The position numbers and the translations under genes are program-made. From Granulosicoccus sp045106475 (GTDB lineage: Bacteria > Pseudomonadota > Gammaproteobacteria > Granulosicoccales > Granulosicoccaceae), in the NCBI GenBank assembly GCA_045106475.1, contig JBGCEO010000069.1, forward strand, positions 1 through 64,000: a stretch of 64,000 bases of DNA. The letters run 5' to 3'. Positions 1 to 8,884 of the stretch are shown in pieces. A model generated the notes under the pieces. It was not told where the DNA came from, did no database searches, and was given only the letters and a program-made list of their open reading frames with translations. The stretch's first letter is position 1; every line of letters begins with the position of its first letter.

Positions 1-3000
1 GTTAACATCAAGGACAGGAATTGATATCAGTTCTTCAATTTGCGACCCGAATGAATCTGTTACGCTTACGGTCAACTCGACCAATGGCTCTGTTTCAAAA
101 TCGAGTAACTGATCAGTTAACAGCGACAATATTCCTTCCTGTATTTCAAAGCGAGGATCGTCCACCTCCACCGTTAGAATTTCACCGGTATCTTCATCCG
201 CTGACACCACTGTGGCAGCTTCAGCCCCTGGATTATTCTCGGGGACAGAAATGACGGATATATCCAGTGTCGGCGCATCATTGACCGGTAGTATGTTAAA
301 ACTCAGTACCGCCACCGATGAATCGGCTGAGCCGTCACTGACAATAAAACCTAACGAATCGGCTGCCACTTCACCGCCGCCATGGCGATACACCACTTGA
401 CCGGCCACTAGCTGAGCATGGGTAAAGCTATCACTCGTAGTTATCGTTGTACCACCTACCTCGATACTACTTAGAGTCGACAACGCATTTAAGCGATAAA
501 CAAAACTGGTATTGGCAGAATCCACATCCTCCGCTATCACATCACTGGCTGTCAGAGTATAAGTACCGCCCTCAGTCACATCCACTGGTGTAACTACGGT
601 TGTCAATGTAGGCGCATCATTGACCGGTAGTATGTTAAAACTCAACACCGCCACCGATGAATCGGCTGAGCCGTCACTGACAATAAAACCTAACGAATCG
701 GCCGCCACTTCACCGCCGCCATGGCGATACACCACTTGACCAGCCACTAGCTGAGCATGCGTAAAGCTGTCACTCGTCGTGATCGTCGTACCACCTACCT
801 CGATACTCCCAAGAGTCGACAACGCATTCAGACGATAAATAAAACTGGTATTGGCAGAATCCACATCCGCCGCTATTACATCACTAGCTGTCAGGGTATA
901 AGTACTACCCTCGGTCACATCCACTGGTGTAACTACCGTTGTCAGTGTTGGAGGATCATTGAGTTCGTCTACAACGATATTAAAAATATAGGGCACTGTT
1001 GTTACAGTACCATCAGATAGTGTAAACGTAATCGAATCACTGCTAGTCTCTGAGCCATCGTGGGTGTATTCCACCAGGTCATTGTCAATTTGATCTTGTG
1101 TGAACGAGGTGGCATTAGCAGTACCATCAACGGTCAGAAGTCCATTCCCCAAACCAGCTGTGACGTTGTACACGATCTCATCAGCTGTATTATCCGAATC
1201 TTCACTGAACAAGGAAGTTGCGTCGATGGTGCTTGACGAGCCTTCAACCACATCGAGACTAACATTAGTCGTGAGCACAGGAGATGGCGTGATAAACGAT
1301 GTAGGAGCTGAAGCGATTTCTTGTACGGTTTGCGAATGTGTATAGCGACTCTCTTCCGCCTGAGTGTCGGCATTCCAAGATACCAGTGCATTAGTGTCAT
1401 CGGAGAGCCACAACAATCGGTCACTAACAGCATCATAAGTCATAGAGTCTGGATCGTTGTCTGGCGCAGTCGAGAACGAAAGGGGAAACGCAACAGTAAG
1501 AAACCGAACCGTTATTTCGTCGTCGTCATCATCACCCCAATATAATCGATCTGCCGCACTTTCCAGAGCAATAGACGTTGGGCTAGCTGAAGCTTGATAT
1601 ATGACCAGGTCATTCCCGCTCGAATCCGTGGAACGGATAGAAGCAGTAACAGCTCCACCACCTTGATCAGTCCAAAACAATCTCTGTGATGCAGTGTCAA
1701 ACAAGATTGCAGTAGGAGATGATAGATCTGCGCTTACAACGGTCTGCAACAAGGCCCCTGTATTCAAATCGTAGCGATCTATTCTGGGTGCTACGCCCGC
1801 GTGAGCAACGTATAGATGTGCAGCAACTGTATCAACAGAAATACTGGTTGCGTCAACTAGCCCTGTTACAAGCGATGTAACAGCCGTATTTCCACCCATG
1901 CCGAATGACATCAGGGTCGTTTTCCCTGCTTCGAGCCAATAGAGCATTCCCTGATTGGTACCCACTGCAATCGATGTGGGCGTGGTACGTCCATCTATGA
2001 CGAGCTGTACATTAGTAAAGTCTACATTGGAACGATAGATACTCCCTGAGTCATCAGACCAGTACACAACTGCATCCTGACTGTTGTACTCGAACGCGCC
2101 GATATCAGGAATCTCATCGAGCGAATTCCCAACACTGTCAGTGGTTACGCCAGGATCCGCAATACCTGCATTAATTGCAGGACTGCCTGGGAGCAAGCTA
2201 TAAGCACTCACACCATTCGAATACATTGTGATTGGACCAAGCAATGCGTCGGTGTCCCCTAGATCTTTCCCGTTTGCCGAAACTATTGAAAAGTCCGCAA
2301 TGTTCCAACCAGCCGTTAGTACATCTGCGTTAACAGCGGGAACCAGAGCACCGTTAAGTAAATTCTGATTGAATATTACTCCTTGCAAAACAACATTTTC
2401 GCCATCTGCCCATATTGCGGGTGCTTGTGAGTTAGATGTATTACCCACAAATGTTGACTGTATTACATTACCCGCTGCAGCAGAGTAAAGCGCTCCAGCC
2501 TGATCTGCAGCATTTTCAGACAGCGTCGCATTGGTAATGTTGAGAGTTCCTGATCCGTCATTGTAAATCGCACCGCCGACACCCGATAACGCCGTATTAG
2601 TCAAAAAGGAGGAACGGTTAATGGTCAGGCTATCTGTGACCCACAAGGCCCCACCATCTGTGTTTGAGGTATTGGATGTAAACGCAGAATCGTTCACCAC
2701 AAGAGAGGCTTCCGCATAAACGCCGCCTCCCTCTTCATCGGCTTCATTAGCACTAAACCGTGTAAGGTTTAGTGTTAGCGAATCTTTAGAGTATATGGCA
2801 CCTCCTTGTTTTGCAGCCTCATTCGCATCGAATTGTGCATCGGTAACTGACACCTCAGCTTCACCGAATATCGCACCACCAGAATCTGTTGTCGATTGAT
2901 TTCGATCAAAACCGGTGTTATTGATAGTCACGTTGCCTTTCGCAAAGACTCCGGCCCCTTTATCAGCTGCAGTATTATCATCGATGTTTGAATCGTTAAT

Positions 3001-4470
3001 AACCACAGTGCTTTCGGAGTGAATTGCACCGCCGTTGTCGCCGGATGTATTGCTTCCCATATCCGAGCGCAGTACGGTCACAGAGTCTGCAAAGATGCCA
3101 CCGCCATCGTTCCCTGCCGAGTTGTTGAACACTGTCGCATCTGTAAGCGAAACAGACCCTAATGCAAACACCCCTCCGCCATTATTGGTAGCCTCATTAC
3201 CGGAGATCGCCGAATTTTCAACGATCAAGGTACCTGCACTATAAATACCTCCTCCGTCACTATTTGATATGTTATTTGTAACTAAGCTATCAACCAAGGT
3301 AACGGTTGAGCCTGCATCGCCCCTTATGCCTGCTCCTTCATCATTATGATCACCGCCAGTAATCTGTACTCCAACGAATCTTGCACTACTACCGATGATT
3401 TCAAACACTCGACCATTGCCAAAAGAGGCATTAATGATAGTGTTGTTAAAATCCTGGCCGATGATTTCCAGGTCATCGCTTATGTCGAAATCACCCCGAA
3501 GTCCAGTATCATCATGTCCATCGATGTTAACTTCGAATGTTCCAATTCCCAGGTTGATAGTATCAAGTGTGCCCGCCTCCTGATTGGCCGCATGTATGGC
3601 TTCTCGCAACGATACCACTTCCCCCCCGGCCTGAAGCACCAATAACTGCGTCATGGTTGTACCGGCTGGAATATCAAATTCATCAGCTGTGGTATCAACG
3701 GTTATGCTGGCTAATGAAAACGACCACTGTTGCCGGGTTTCCCATTCAATAGCAAGATCGTCAAATATTGTGCCGGTGGCGTATTCCAACTCCCAATCAC
3801 CGCCCACACTGGTATGACCCGTTAAATCAGTGCTAGCAGCTACGTCTACGCCACTGATTTGGGCTAACTGCTCGACGAAAGCAATACCTGTAGCATTACT
3901 TGCAACATCACAACCCAGTAGCAGGATATCGCCATTATCGCTTAATGCCTGACCCCAACGCTCGATGGCAGACTGGTTTTTTTCAAGCGAGATGTGATCA
4001 AGATGCGTGGCACCCAAATCCAAGCGCCCGGCAGATCCATGAGAGATTATCTGAATTGACTCAAGACCGGAGTGCTCAGCAAGCGTTTCACTAATGACCA
4101 GCAAACTATCAGCATCAGACTCTATAACTACCACTCGAGTCTGATCATTCGTGATTGAATCAATAATCAGATCGCTGGATGGAATTGAAGTATCCACAAA
4201 GACTACACGCCGAGTGTCACCCAACTCCTCGGCACTAGAATCGACTGAATTAGCATCGAAGCCATCTAAGGCAGTGTTTTCTAGCGGGTGTGAATTAACT
4301 TTGGGGACTGACAACTCAAAGTGAGGGTGTGATTCTTCAGTCGAATTATCAGGAACTAACAGAGGTAGTAAACCATTGAGCGCATCTGCTGAATACAGCA
4401 CGCGCGACTCCAGCACCTCTGCCACAGACAGGCGCCTTTTTCTATTGCCTTTTACACGCCTCTTGGTCAT
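1..4470 (-). CDS. Giant LEPR-XLL / DUF4347 surface protein with beta-helix, propeller and cadherin-like repeats (C-terminus beyond window)
   Basis: The frame is open from the ATG at 4470 to the window edge, giving 1490 residues with no stop. The basic N-terminus carries LESRVLYSAD (residues 20-29), the LEPR-XLL-type motif of very long surface proteins. A DUF4347-like domain follows (about 85-230, with QIISHG and LLLGCDVA). Next come a CSLREAI-like motif (VVSLREAIHAAN, about 285), a Gly/Asn-rich right-handed beta-helix (about 380-700), a choice-of-anchor-like end (SPAINAG...DIGAFEY, about 740-795), a YWTD-like beta-propeller (about 795-1047), three cadherin/CSPG-like repeats and a classical cadherin-like repeat (1060-1490). 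No Sec signal peptide is evident. It is probably a secreted or cell-surface adhesin. The export route is unknown, but the adaptor/M50 operon at 5826-10774 is a candidate. True length cannot be seen. Confidence 0.9.
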   Translation of the reverse strand, partial: MTKRRVKGNRKRRLSVAEVLESRVLYSADALNGLLPLLVPDNSTEESHPHFELSVPKVNSHPLENTALDGFDANSVDSSAEELGDTRRVVFVDTSIPSSDLIIDSITNDQTRVVVIESDADSLLVISETLAEHSGLESIQIISHGSAGRLDLGATHLDHISLEKNQSAIERWGQALSDNGDILLLGCDVASNATGIAFVEQLAQISGVDVAASTDLTGHTSVGGDWELEYATGTIFDDLAIEWETRQQWSFSLASITVDTTADEFDIPAGTTMTQLLVLQAGGEVVSLREAIHAANQEAGTLDTINLGIGTFEVNIDGHDDTGLRGDFDISDDLEIIGQDFNNTIINASFGNGRVFEIIGSSARFVGVQITGGDHNDEGAGIRGDAGSTVTLVDSLVTNNISNSDGGGIYSAGTLIVENSAISGNEATNNGGGVFALGSVSLTDATVFNNSAGNDGGGIFADSVTVLRSDMGSNTSGDNGGAIHSESTVVINDSNIDDNTAADKGAGVFAKGNVTINNTGFDRNQSTTDSGGAIFGEAEVSVTDAQFDANEAAKQGGAIYSKDSLTLNLTRFSANEADEEGGGVYAEASLVVNDSAFTSNTSNTDGGALWVTDSLTINRSSFLTNTALSGVGGAIYNDGSGTLNITNATLSENAADQAGALYSAAAGNVIQSTFVGNTSNSQAPAIWADGENVVLQGVIFNQNLLNGALVPAVNADVLTAGWNIADFSIVSANGKDLGDTDALLGPITMYSNGVSAYSLLPGSPAINAGIADPGVTTDSVGNSLDEIPDIGAFEYNSQDAVVYWSDDSGSIYRSNVDFTNVQLVIDGRTTPTSIAVGTNQGMLYWLEAGKTTLMSFGMGGNTAVTSLVTGLVDATSISVDTVAAHLYVAHAGVAPRIDRYDLNTGALLQTVVSADLSSPTAILFDTASQRLFWTDQGGGAVTASIRSTDSSGNDLVIYQASASPTSIALESAADRLYWGDDDDDEITVRFLTVAFPLSFSTAPDNDPDSMTYDAVSDRLLWLSDDTNALVSWNADTQAEESRYTHSQTVQEIASAPTSFITPSPVLTTNVSLDVVEGSSSTIDATSLFSEDSDNTADEIVYNVTAGLGNGLLTVDGTANATSFTQDQIDNDLVEYTHDGSETSSDSITFTLSDGTVTTVPYIFNIVVDELNDPPTLTTVVTPVDVTEGSTYTLTASDVIAADVDSANTSFIYRLNALSTLGSIEVGGTTITTSDSFTHAQLVAGQVVYRHGGGEVAADSLGFIVSDGSADSSVAVLSFNILPVNDAPTLTTVVTPVDVTEGGTYTLTASDVIAEDVDSANTSFVYRLNALSTLSSIEVGGTTITTSDSFTHAQLVAGQVVYRHGGGEVAADSLGFIVSDGSADSSVAVLSFNILPVNDAPTLDISVISVPENNPGAEAATVVSADEDTGEILTVEVDDPRFEIQEGILSLLTDQLLDFETEPLVELTVSVTDSFGSQIEELISIPVLDVN
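272..949 (-). repeat. Two tandem 339-bp (113-residue) coding repeats
   Basis: Units 272-610 and 611-949 lie head to tail inside the giant protein gene and agree at roughly nine of ten bases by eye. Each encodes a cadherin/CSPG-like unit ending in VNDAPTLTT. A more diverged unit lies just upstream in the protein (about 950-1290). The equal length, a multiple of three, keeps the frame open, so copy number could change by recombination. Confidence 0.9.
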
Positions 4471-4724
4471 GGGTTCCCGTTGAACAATGCGATTTACGGT
4501 CTATATGACTCCATGCATAGTTCCCGCCTAACTTAGTCTCTAATCGGCAACGATTCACAATCCTTCAATTTTCTGTGACACAAACAACGTTAACCAGAGA
4601 TTTGGTGCACATTTCTACGAGCAGACATTTAAAAAGTTTGGATACATTCCTGCACACGCCGTTAAAAGCGCAAGGCTATCCGGAATCACTGGATAGGCGG
4701 CTAATATAGGTAGCACTATTTAAC
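4471..4724. promoter_or_regulatory. Divergent promoter region between the giant surface protein and the diguanylate cyclase
   Basis: This 254-bp spacer separates two divergent genes and must hold both promoters. A small perfect inverted repeat, CTATCC...GGATAG (4676-4681 and 4691-4696), sits 29 bp upstream of the cyclase start and could be an operator. No convincing -35/-10 pair was identified by eye. Confidence 0.4.
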
Positions 4725-5804
4725 ATGACTGTAAGGTCCCATTGCACTGCACTCGTGGTAGACGACGAACCAGCCATTACAGAGCTGCTAAGTTGCGTAC
4801 TACAGTCGGCAGGAATGAGCGTGTTCAGCGCTTCCGATGGTTTCTGCGCGCTTGATATTCTTGAGAAGAACACAGTAGATGTAGTTATTACAGACATCCG
4901 CATGGAAGGTATGTCTGGTTTCGAACTGATGGACAACATCGATCAGCTTGACGAAACAATCAACGTTATTGTCATGACGGGCTACGACACCTATGACATG
5001 GTCAAGCGCTCTCTCAAGGCAGGCGCCTATGATTATCTCGACAAACCGCTAAACGATCACGCGTCAATTATTGCTTCTACCCAACGCGCGTTTGAAAATG
5101 TGCGGCTCATGCGTGAGAACACCGACCTAATCAATCGACTAACTGTAAGTAACATAAAGGTTAAGGCCGCCAACAAACGTTTGCTACAACTCAACAAGCA
5201 ATTAAGAAAACTGGCAATTACTGACGGACTAACCCAGCTGTACAACCGGCGATATATAGATGACTGGATTCAGAACTACGCAATAACCAATACAGGCACC
5301 GAGGTAAGCTATTCGGTGATTCTGATTGATGTTGATTATTTCAAGAACGTTAATGATTCATTCGGACACGATGGCGGAGATGAGGTGCTACGCCATCTGG
5401 CAACCCTACTGGGCGGCTTCGGCAGAGAGCAAGATCTGGTCGGACGCTACGGCGGAGAAGAGTTTATCGTTGTTTTACCGGGGAGCAATGAATCCGAAGC
5501 GCTACAGACGGCTGAACGAATCAGGGCTCTGGTGGAGCAAACTTGTGTAAGAGTAAACTCAGGTAAAGTGCAAATTACGGTGAGCCTGGGCGTGGCGACC
5601 AACCTCAATCCTGCGATTAACCTGGAAGCGAGATCCGATGGCGGTACTAAAGAGTTTGTGACGGGTCGAGCTCTGGTTGCGCAAGCGGACAAAGCGCTGT
5701 ACGCGGCAAAGGATCGCGGGCGAAATCTATGCATCCATTATCAGGAACTAACCAGTGAGGCGAATCTTGACTCACCAGATGATGAGAAGATCGTCAACGG
5801 TTGA
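4725..5804 (+). CDS. REC-GGDEF response regulator, diguanylate cyclase
   Basis: A receiver domain (residues about 8-120) has the acidic pair D13-D14, phospho-acceptor D57 (VVITDIRM) and K107 (YLDKPL). A short helical linker leads to a GGDEF domain (about 160-340) with an intact GGEEF signature (243-247) and a RxxD inhibitory site (R234-D237) placed as in PleD. It should make cyclic di-GMP when phosphorylated and be subject to product inhibition. It is transcribed away from the giant surface protein gene and converges on the adaptor operon, so control of adhesin production or release is a reasonable inference. No partner histidine kinase is visible nearby. The start is the ATG directly before the REC domain. 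Confidence 0.92.
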   Translation: MTVRSHCTALVVDDEPAITELLSCVLQSAGMSVFSASDGFCALDILEKNTVDVVITDIRMEGMSGFELMDNIDQLDETINVIVMTGYDTYDMVKRSLKAGAYDYLDKPLNDHASIIASTQRAFENVRLMRENTDLINRLTVSNIKVKAANKRLLQLNKQLRKLAITDGLTQLYNRRYIDDWIQNYAITNTGTEVSYSVILIDVDYFKNVNDSFGHDGGDEVLRHLATLLGGFGREQDLVGRYGGEEFIVVLPGSNESEALQTAERIRALVEQTCVRVNSGKVQITVSLGVATNLNPAINLEARSDGGTKEFVTGRALVAQADKALYAAKDRGRNLCIHYQELTSEANLDSPDDEKIVNG

Positions 5805-5825
5805 GTACCAGCGTCTGTAGCAAGC

Positions 5826-6731
5826 TCAGGACGCGAAAAAATCCACCTGACAACGAACACCACTGGGAATAACCAGATCAGGGTTTTCCAACGTCAATCG
5901 AACGCCGTAGGTAGCGCTAGCTGCATCTGCAACAGAATCTATTCGTCGTACAAAGGCCTCAAGTTGCTGGTTTTCAAATCCTGGTACCGCAATGCTCACT
6001 GCCGCTTGCATACCTGTTTCCAGATTACCTAGATAGTCGACCGGTACGATCACTTCCACATGCAGCGGATCTAATTGCGCCACCTCATAAACCGGATCAC
6101 TGTCAACGTATTCGCCCGCTGATTTAAACTTTTGCACAACCGAACCGCTGATGGGTGTTCTAATCTGTCGCCGATCAAGTAAAGCCTGGGCTCTTTGTAC
6201 TTCTAATTCAGCTAGCCTTTGACTCTCAATTTCCTGGTCAACCTGCAGCCGTGCAATGTCAGCTTCGGTATTTACTTGATCCATTACTTGTTTAGAGACC
6301 CCTGAAGTCTTCAAGAGTATTGCGTTACGACCACGCGTTCGATCGCCAAAGCCTGCACTCAATTCGCGCAGTTCGACAGCCGTCGAGCTACTGGCCACCT
6401 GCTCTGCGATAGACAAAGCAACGCGTTCTACATTACTTTCCAACTCGGCCATGACCGTACCTGCACTAACGTAGTCGCTGCGATCAAAATAGCTATGAGC
6501 TAACAACCCAGGAACAGCCGAACCGAGCTCAATACTCGCACTTGGCTCAACCACACAGTCCATATCAGACAACACTTCAAGCGACGCCTTGCTTGGAGGA
6601 ACTAATCCAGCCGTCAACGCCATAATGCTAGCAAAAGCCGTAAATGTGAGTAGGACAGGCTGGCGACGTGACGCCAAGCTGCACAGTAGTGGCAGTGCGC
6701 TGCGTGACTTATGGCCGGGTGTTGATTCCAT
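5826..6731 (-). CDS. HlyD-family periplasmic adaptor (third gene of the adaptor/M50 operon)
   Basis: This 301-residue membrane-fusion protein has one N-terminal membrane segment (about 20-42), a truncated biotinyl-lipoyl half-motif, a short alpha-hairpin with coiled-coil character, and a beta-barrel region (about 205-300, e.g. TPISGSVVQKFKSAGEYV then LHVEVIVPVDYLG). Such proteins link inner-membrane exporters to the outer membrane. The ATG at 6731 was chosen because it lies 19 bp after the stop of the upstream M50 gene; the frame extends upstream but would overlap that gene. Its position as third gene after two other HlyD-containing proteins suggests one complex. Substrate unknown. Confidence 0.82.
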   Translation of the reverse strand: MESTPGHKSRSALPLLCSLASRRQPVLLTFTAFASIMALTAGLVPPSKASLEVLSDMDCVVEPSASIELGSAVPGLLAHSYFDRSDYVSAGTVMAELESNVERVALSIAEQVASSSTAVELRELSAGFGDRTRGRNAILLKTSGVSKQVMDQVNTEADIARLQVDQEIESQRLAELEVQRAQALLDRRQIRTPISGSVVQKFKSAGEYVDSDPVYEVAQLDPLHVEVIVPVDYLGNLETGMQAAVSIAVPGFENQQLEAFVRRIDSVADAASATYGVRLTLENPDLVIPSGVRCQVDFFAS

Positions 6732-6750
6732 ATATGTGTAAACCTGTTTT

Positions 6751-8883
6751 CTAGATGGCCAATTGATCCAACAGCAACTGGCGCAGAGATCGCCAAGAGC
6801 GCTGACCAATTGATTCTGAACGGTGATTCATCGTCACAAAAGCTCGCCCGCCTATACCAACCGCTGTTGCGCTTGCAGGTAGGTTCAATTCAATATGAAA
6901 CACCGGTTCTACCGTTTTCCATTGGTTTTGAGCATTAGATGCAACTGCTATGCCGCTCAGGCCATTGTAGGCAAGTGCCTGACTTGGCAGTACGCGCGTG
7001 GCAGCAGGTATTTGTCGTGAAAGTTGCGCCTCCAGTGGCTCGGAAAATCGCTCCGCCAAGCGAATCCGAACACTATTGATACCTTCTCGAACACGAGAAA
7101 TATCGCTTTGTGAGACAACCGCCTTGACCAGCAACTGGTCAGGGTTAACGACATATCCAAGAGGATCACCCGCCTTAACATAGTCACCGACGCGGGCATT
7201 GAGATGATTAAGACTAAGCGCTCCGTTAACCTTGGCGCGCACCGTTAACGAGGCCAAGCGTTGCTCATGTTGATCCAATTGAGTACGTAGCTGTTTTACA
7301 TCCTGTAGTAGTGATCTGGAGGCCACAACATCGTTAACAACTGCCGTATGGTATTGCGCCGATAGAACGGAAAGTTGGGCATTTACAACTTTTACCTGAG
7401 TTTCTAATTCTGGTGCACGTAGTTTCAATATGGGTTGATCAGCGTCTATCCGCTGCCCTTGTTCTACCAACACCTCTTCGACTATACCGCTCTCGGGAGC
7501 ATATATCTCTGCCTGTGTGGGCAATCCAATGACCCCTTGAGCTCGCGTATTTGTTGGAACTGGCAGCAGAAAAAAACAGAACAGACAGACCCCTACCCAG
7601 GACATAGTGGTTACGGCTGCTCGAGTGCGCTGCCCCTCAAGTTCTGCAGCGTCTCGCAAATATCTAAACAAACGACCAATGGGATTTACAAACAGCTGAT
7701 GAAGCGCAAACAGGGCCAGCAAGCCACCCAGTACCGGAAAGCGCGAAGCTAGATAAAGCGCGATACCCAATGTTATAACCCAACGATAGAGGCCTGCGCA
7801 CAGAGCATAGGATAGAAGCCATTTCCGTTCACCAGAAGCTGCGACCGGACTAACAGCAGCACCCACTCTGAGTAGGTAGCGTCTTGCAAGATAGTGAAGG
7901 TATCGAGTCGCTCGCTGTGCCAGATTAGGAATATCCAGAACATCCTGCAAAATATGATATCCGTCAAATTTCAACAATGGATTAGCATTGAACAACAGCG
8001 TTGAAACCGATCCGGTTAATGCCGCCGCAAACCCTAATTCGCTAAGCAGACCAGGCTCCACATTCAACCAGATCATCATCCCGGTGGCGGCCAACAAAGC
8101 CTCGGTTAACATACCAGCGGCGCACACGAGAATCCGTTGGTATCGACGCTCGAACCGCCAGATATCTGTAGCATCTACATAGGGTATTGGCATAAGAACC
8201 AAAAAGGTAATGCCGATTTCATGCACCTCTCCGCCCCAGCGCTTCAAGGCTAAAGCATGCCCCAGCTCATGAGCACACTTAAACAGTGGATACAACAGTA
8301 CAAAAAACCACCAATGTTGAGGGGTGCTCGCGATATGACGCAACTCATTTGCGACATCCTGCCGATGCAGCACCGCGCTGATCAAGGCAAGTATTATTAT
8401 CGCTGATACTACAAGCAAGGCACGCGCGCCCAAAAGCGGTCCTATCATACGATTAAGAGCACTCAGAGAGTGATCCGGATCAAGCAATGGAATGCGAATC
8501 GCCAAGGGGTTGTGCCACATGCGCTTGCCTTTTGCTGCTTGAGTGCGAGATCGCTGCTGCAGCCGTTGCTCATGAGCTGCATCTGACATGTTGACCATAC
8601 CCTGCTCAGACAAGGAAATCAGCGACAGCGCCAGTGCTTCTTTTTCCGATTTACTGACCTCAAGTGGCAAGGCGTCGAGAAGTTCATCCAACGTTTTTCG
8701 GCCATCAAGCAGTTTTAGAACTACACGTGCAATCGAGTTGACACGCATATGTGATCCGGTTACTTGGTTGTGTGCAAAGGTCCAGGCTTCTCCTCGCACG
8801 AGCTTGTCCTGGAGACTAACCTCGTTCGGTTTAAAGGGCCTTAGCGATTTAACCAGACCCCATTGAGATAAATCAGGCTCCAT
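6751..8883 (-). CDS. PqqD-like / M50 metalloprotease / HlyD-like fusion protein
   Basis: This 710-residue protein appears to have three parts. Residues about 18-100 resemble a PqqD-type winged helix (MRVNSIARVVLKLLDGRKTLDELLDAL), the fold used to bind leader peptides in RiPP systems. Residues about 145-440 are a multi-span M50 site-2-protease-like core with HELGH (205-209) and the second motif NPLLKFDGYH (301-310), so both metal-binding elements look intact. After another membrane segment, residues about 455-690 form a HlyD-like periplasmic part with two biotinyl-lipoyl half-motifs around a coiled coil. The start ATG follows the upstream stop by one base (TGA-C-ATG), indicating coupling. It may recognise, process or help export a large secreted protein; that role is inferred, not shown. 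Confidence 0.85.
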   Translation of the reverse strand: MEPDLSQWGLVKSLRPFKPNEVSLQDKLVRGEAWTFAHNQVTGSHMRVNSIARVVLKLLDGRKTLDELLDALPLEVSKSEKEALALSLISLSEQGMVNMSDAAHEQRLQQRSRTQAAKGKRMWHNPLAIRIPLLDPDHSLSALNRMIGPLLGARALLVVSAIIILALISAVLHRQDVANELRHIASTPQHWWFFVLLYPLFKCAHELGHALALKRWGGEVHEIGITFLVLMPIPYVDATDIWRFERRYQRILVCAAGMLTEALLAATGMMIWLNVEPGLLSELGFAAALTGSVSTLLFNANPLLKFDGYHILQDVLDIPNLAQRATRYLHYLARRYLLRVGAAVSPVAASGERKWLLSYALCAGLYRWVITLGIALYLASRFPVLGGLLALFALHQLFVNPIGRLFRYLRDAAELEGQRTRAAVTTMSWVGVCLFCFFLLPVPTNTRAQGVIGLPTQAEIYAPESGIVEEVLVEQGQRIDADQPILKLRAPELETQVKVVNAQLSVLSAQYHTAVVNDVVASRSLLQDVKQLRTQLDQHEQRLASLTVRAKVNGALSLNHLNARVGDYVKAGDPLGYVVNPDQLLVKAVVSQSDISRVREGINSVRIRLAERFSEPLEAQLSRQIPAATRVLPSQALAYNGLSGIAVASNAQNQWKTVEPVFHIELNLPASATAVGIGGRAFVTMNHRSESIGQRSWRSLRQLLLDQLAI

Positions 8884-8884
8884 G

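Noticed and set aside
3346..3645. Plus-strand frames within the giant surface protein gene
   Set aside because: The minus-strand frame is continuous with recognisable domains throughout; the plus-strand peptides are low-complexity shadows.
5447..5734. Minus-strand 95-codon frame within the diguanylate cyclase gene
   Set aside because: It lies opposite the catalytic GGEEF region and has no recognisable motif.
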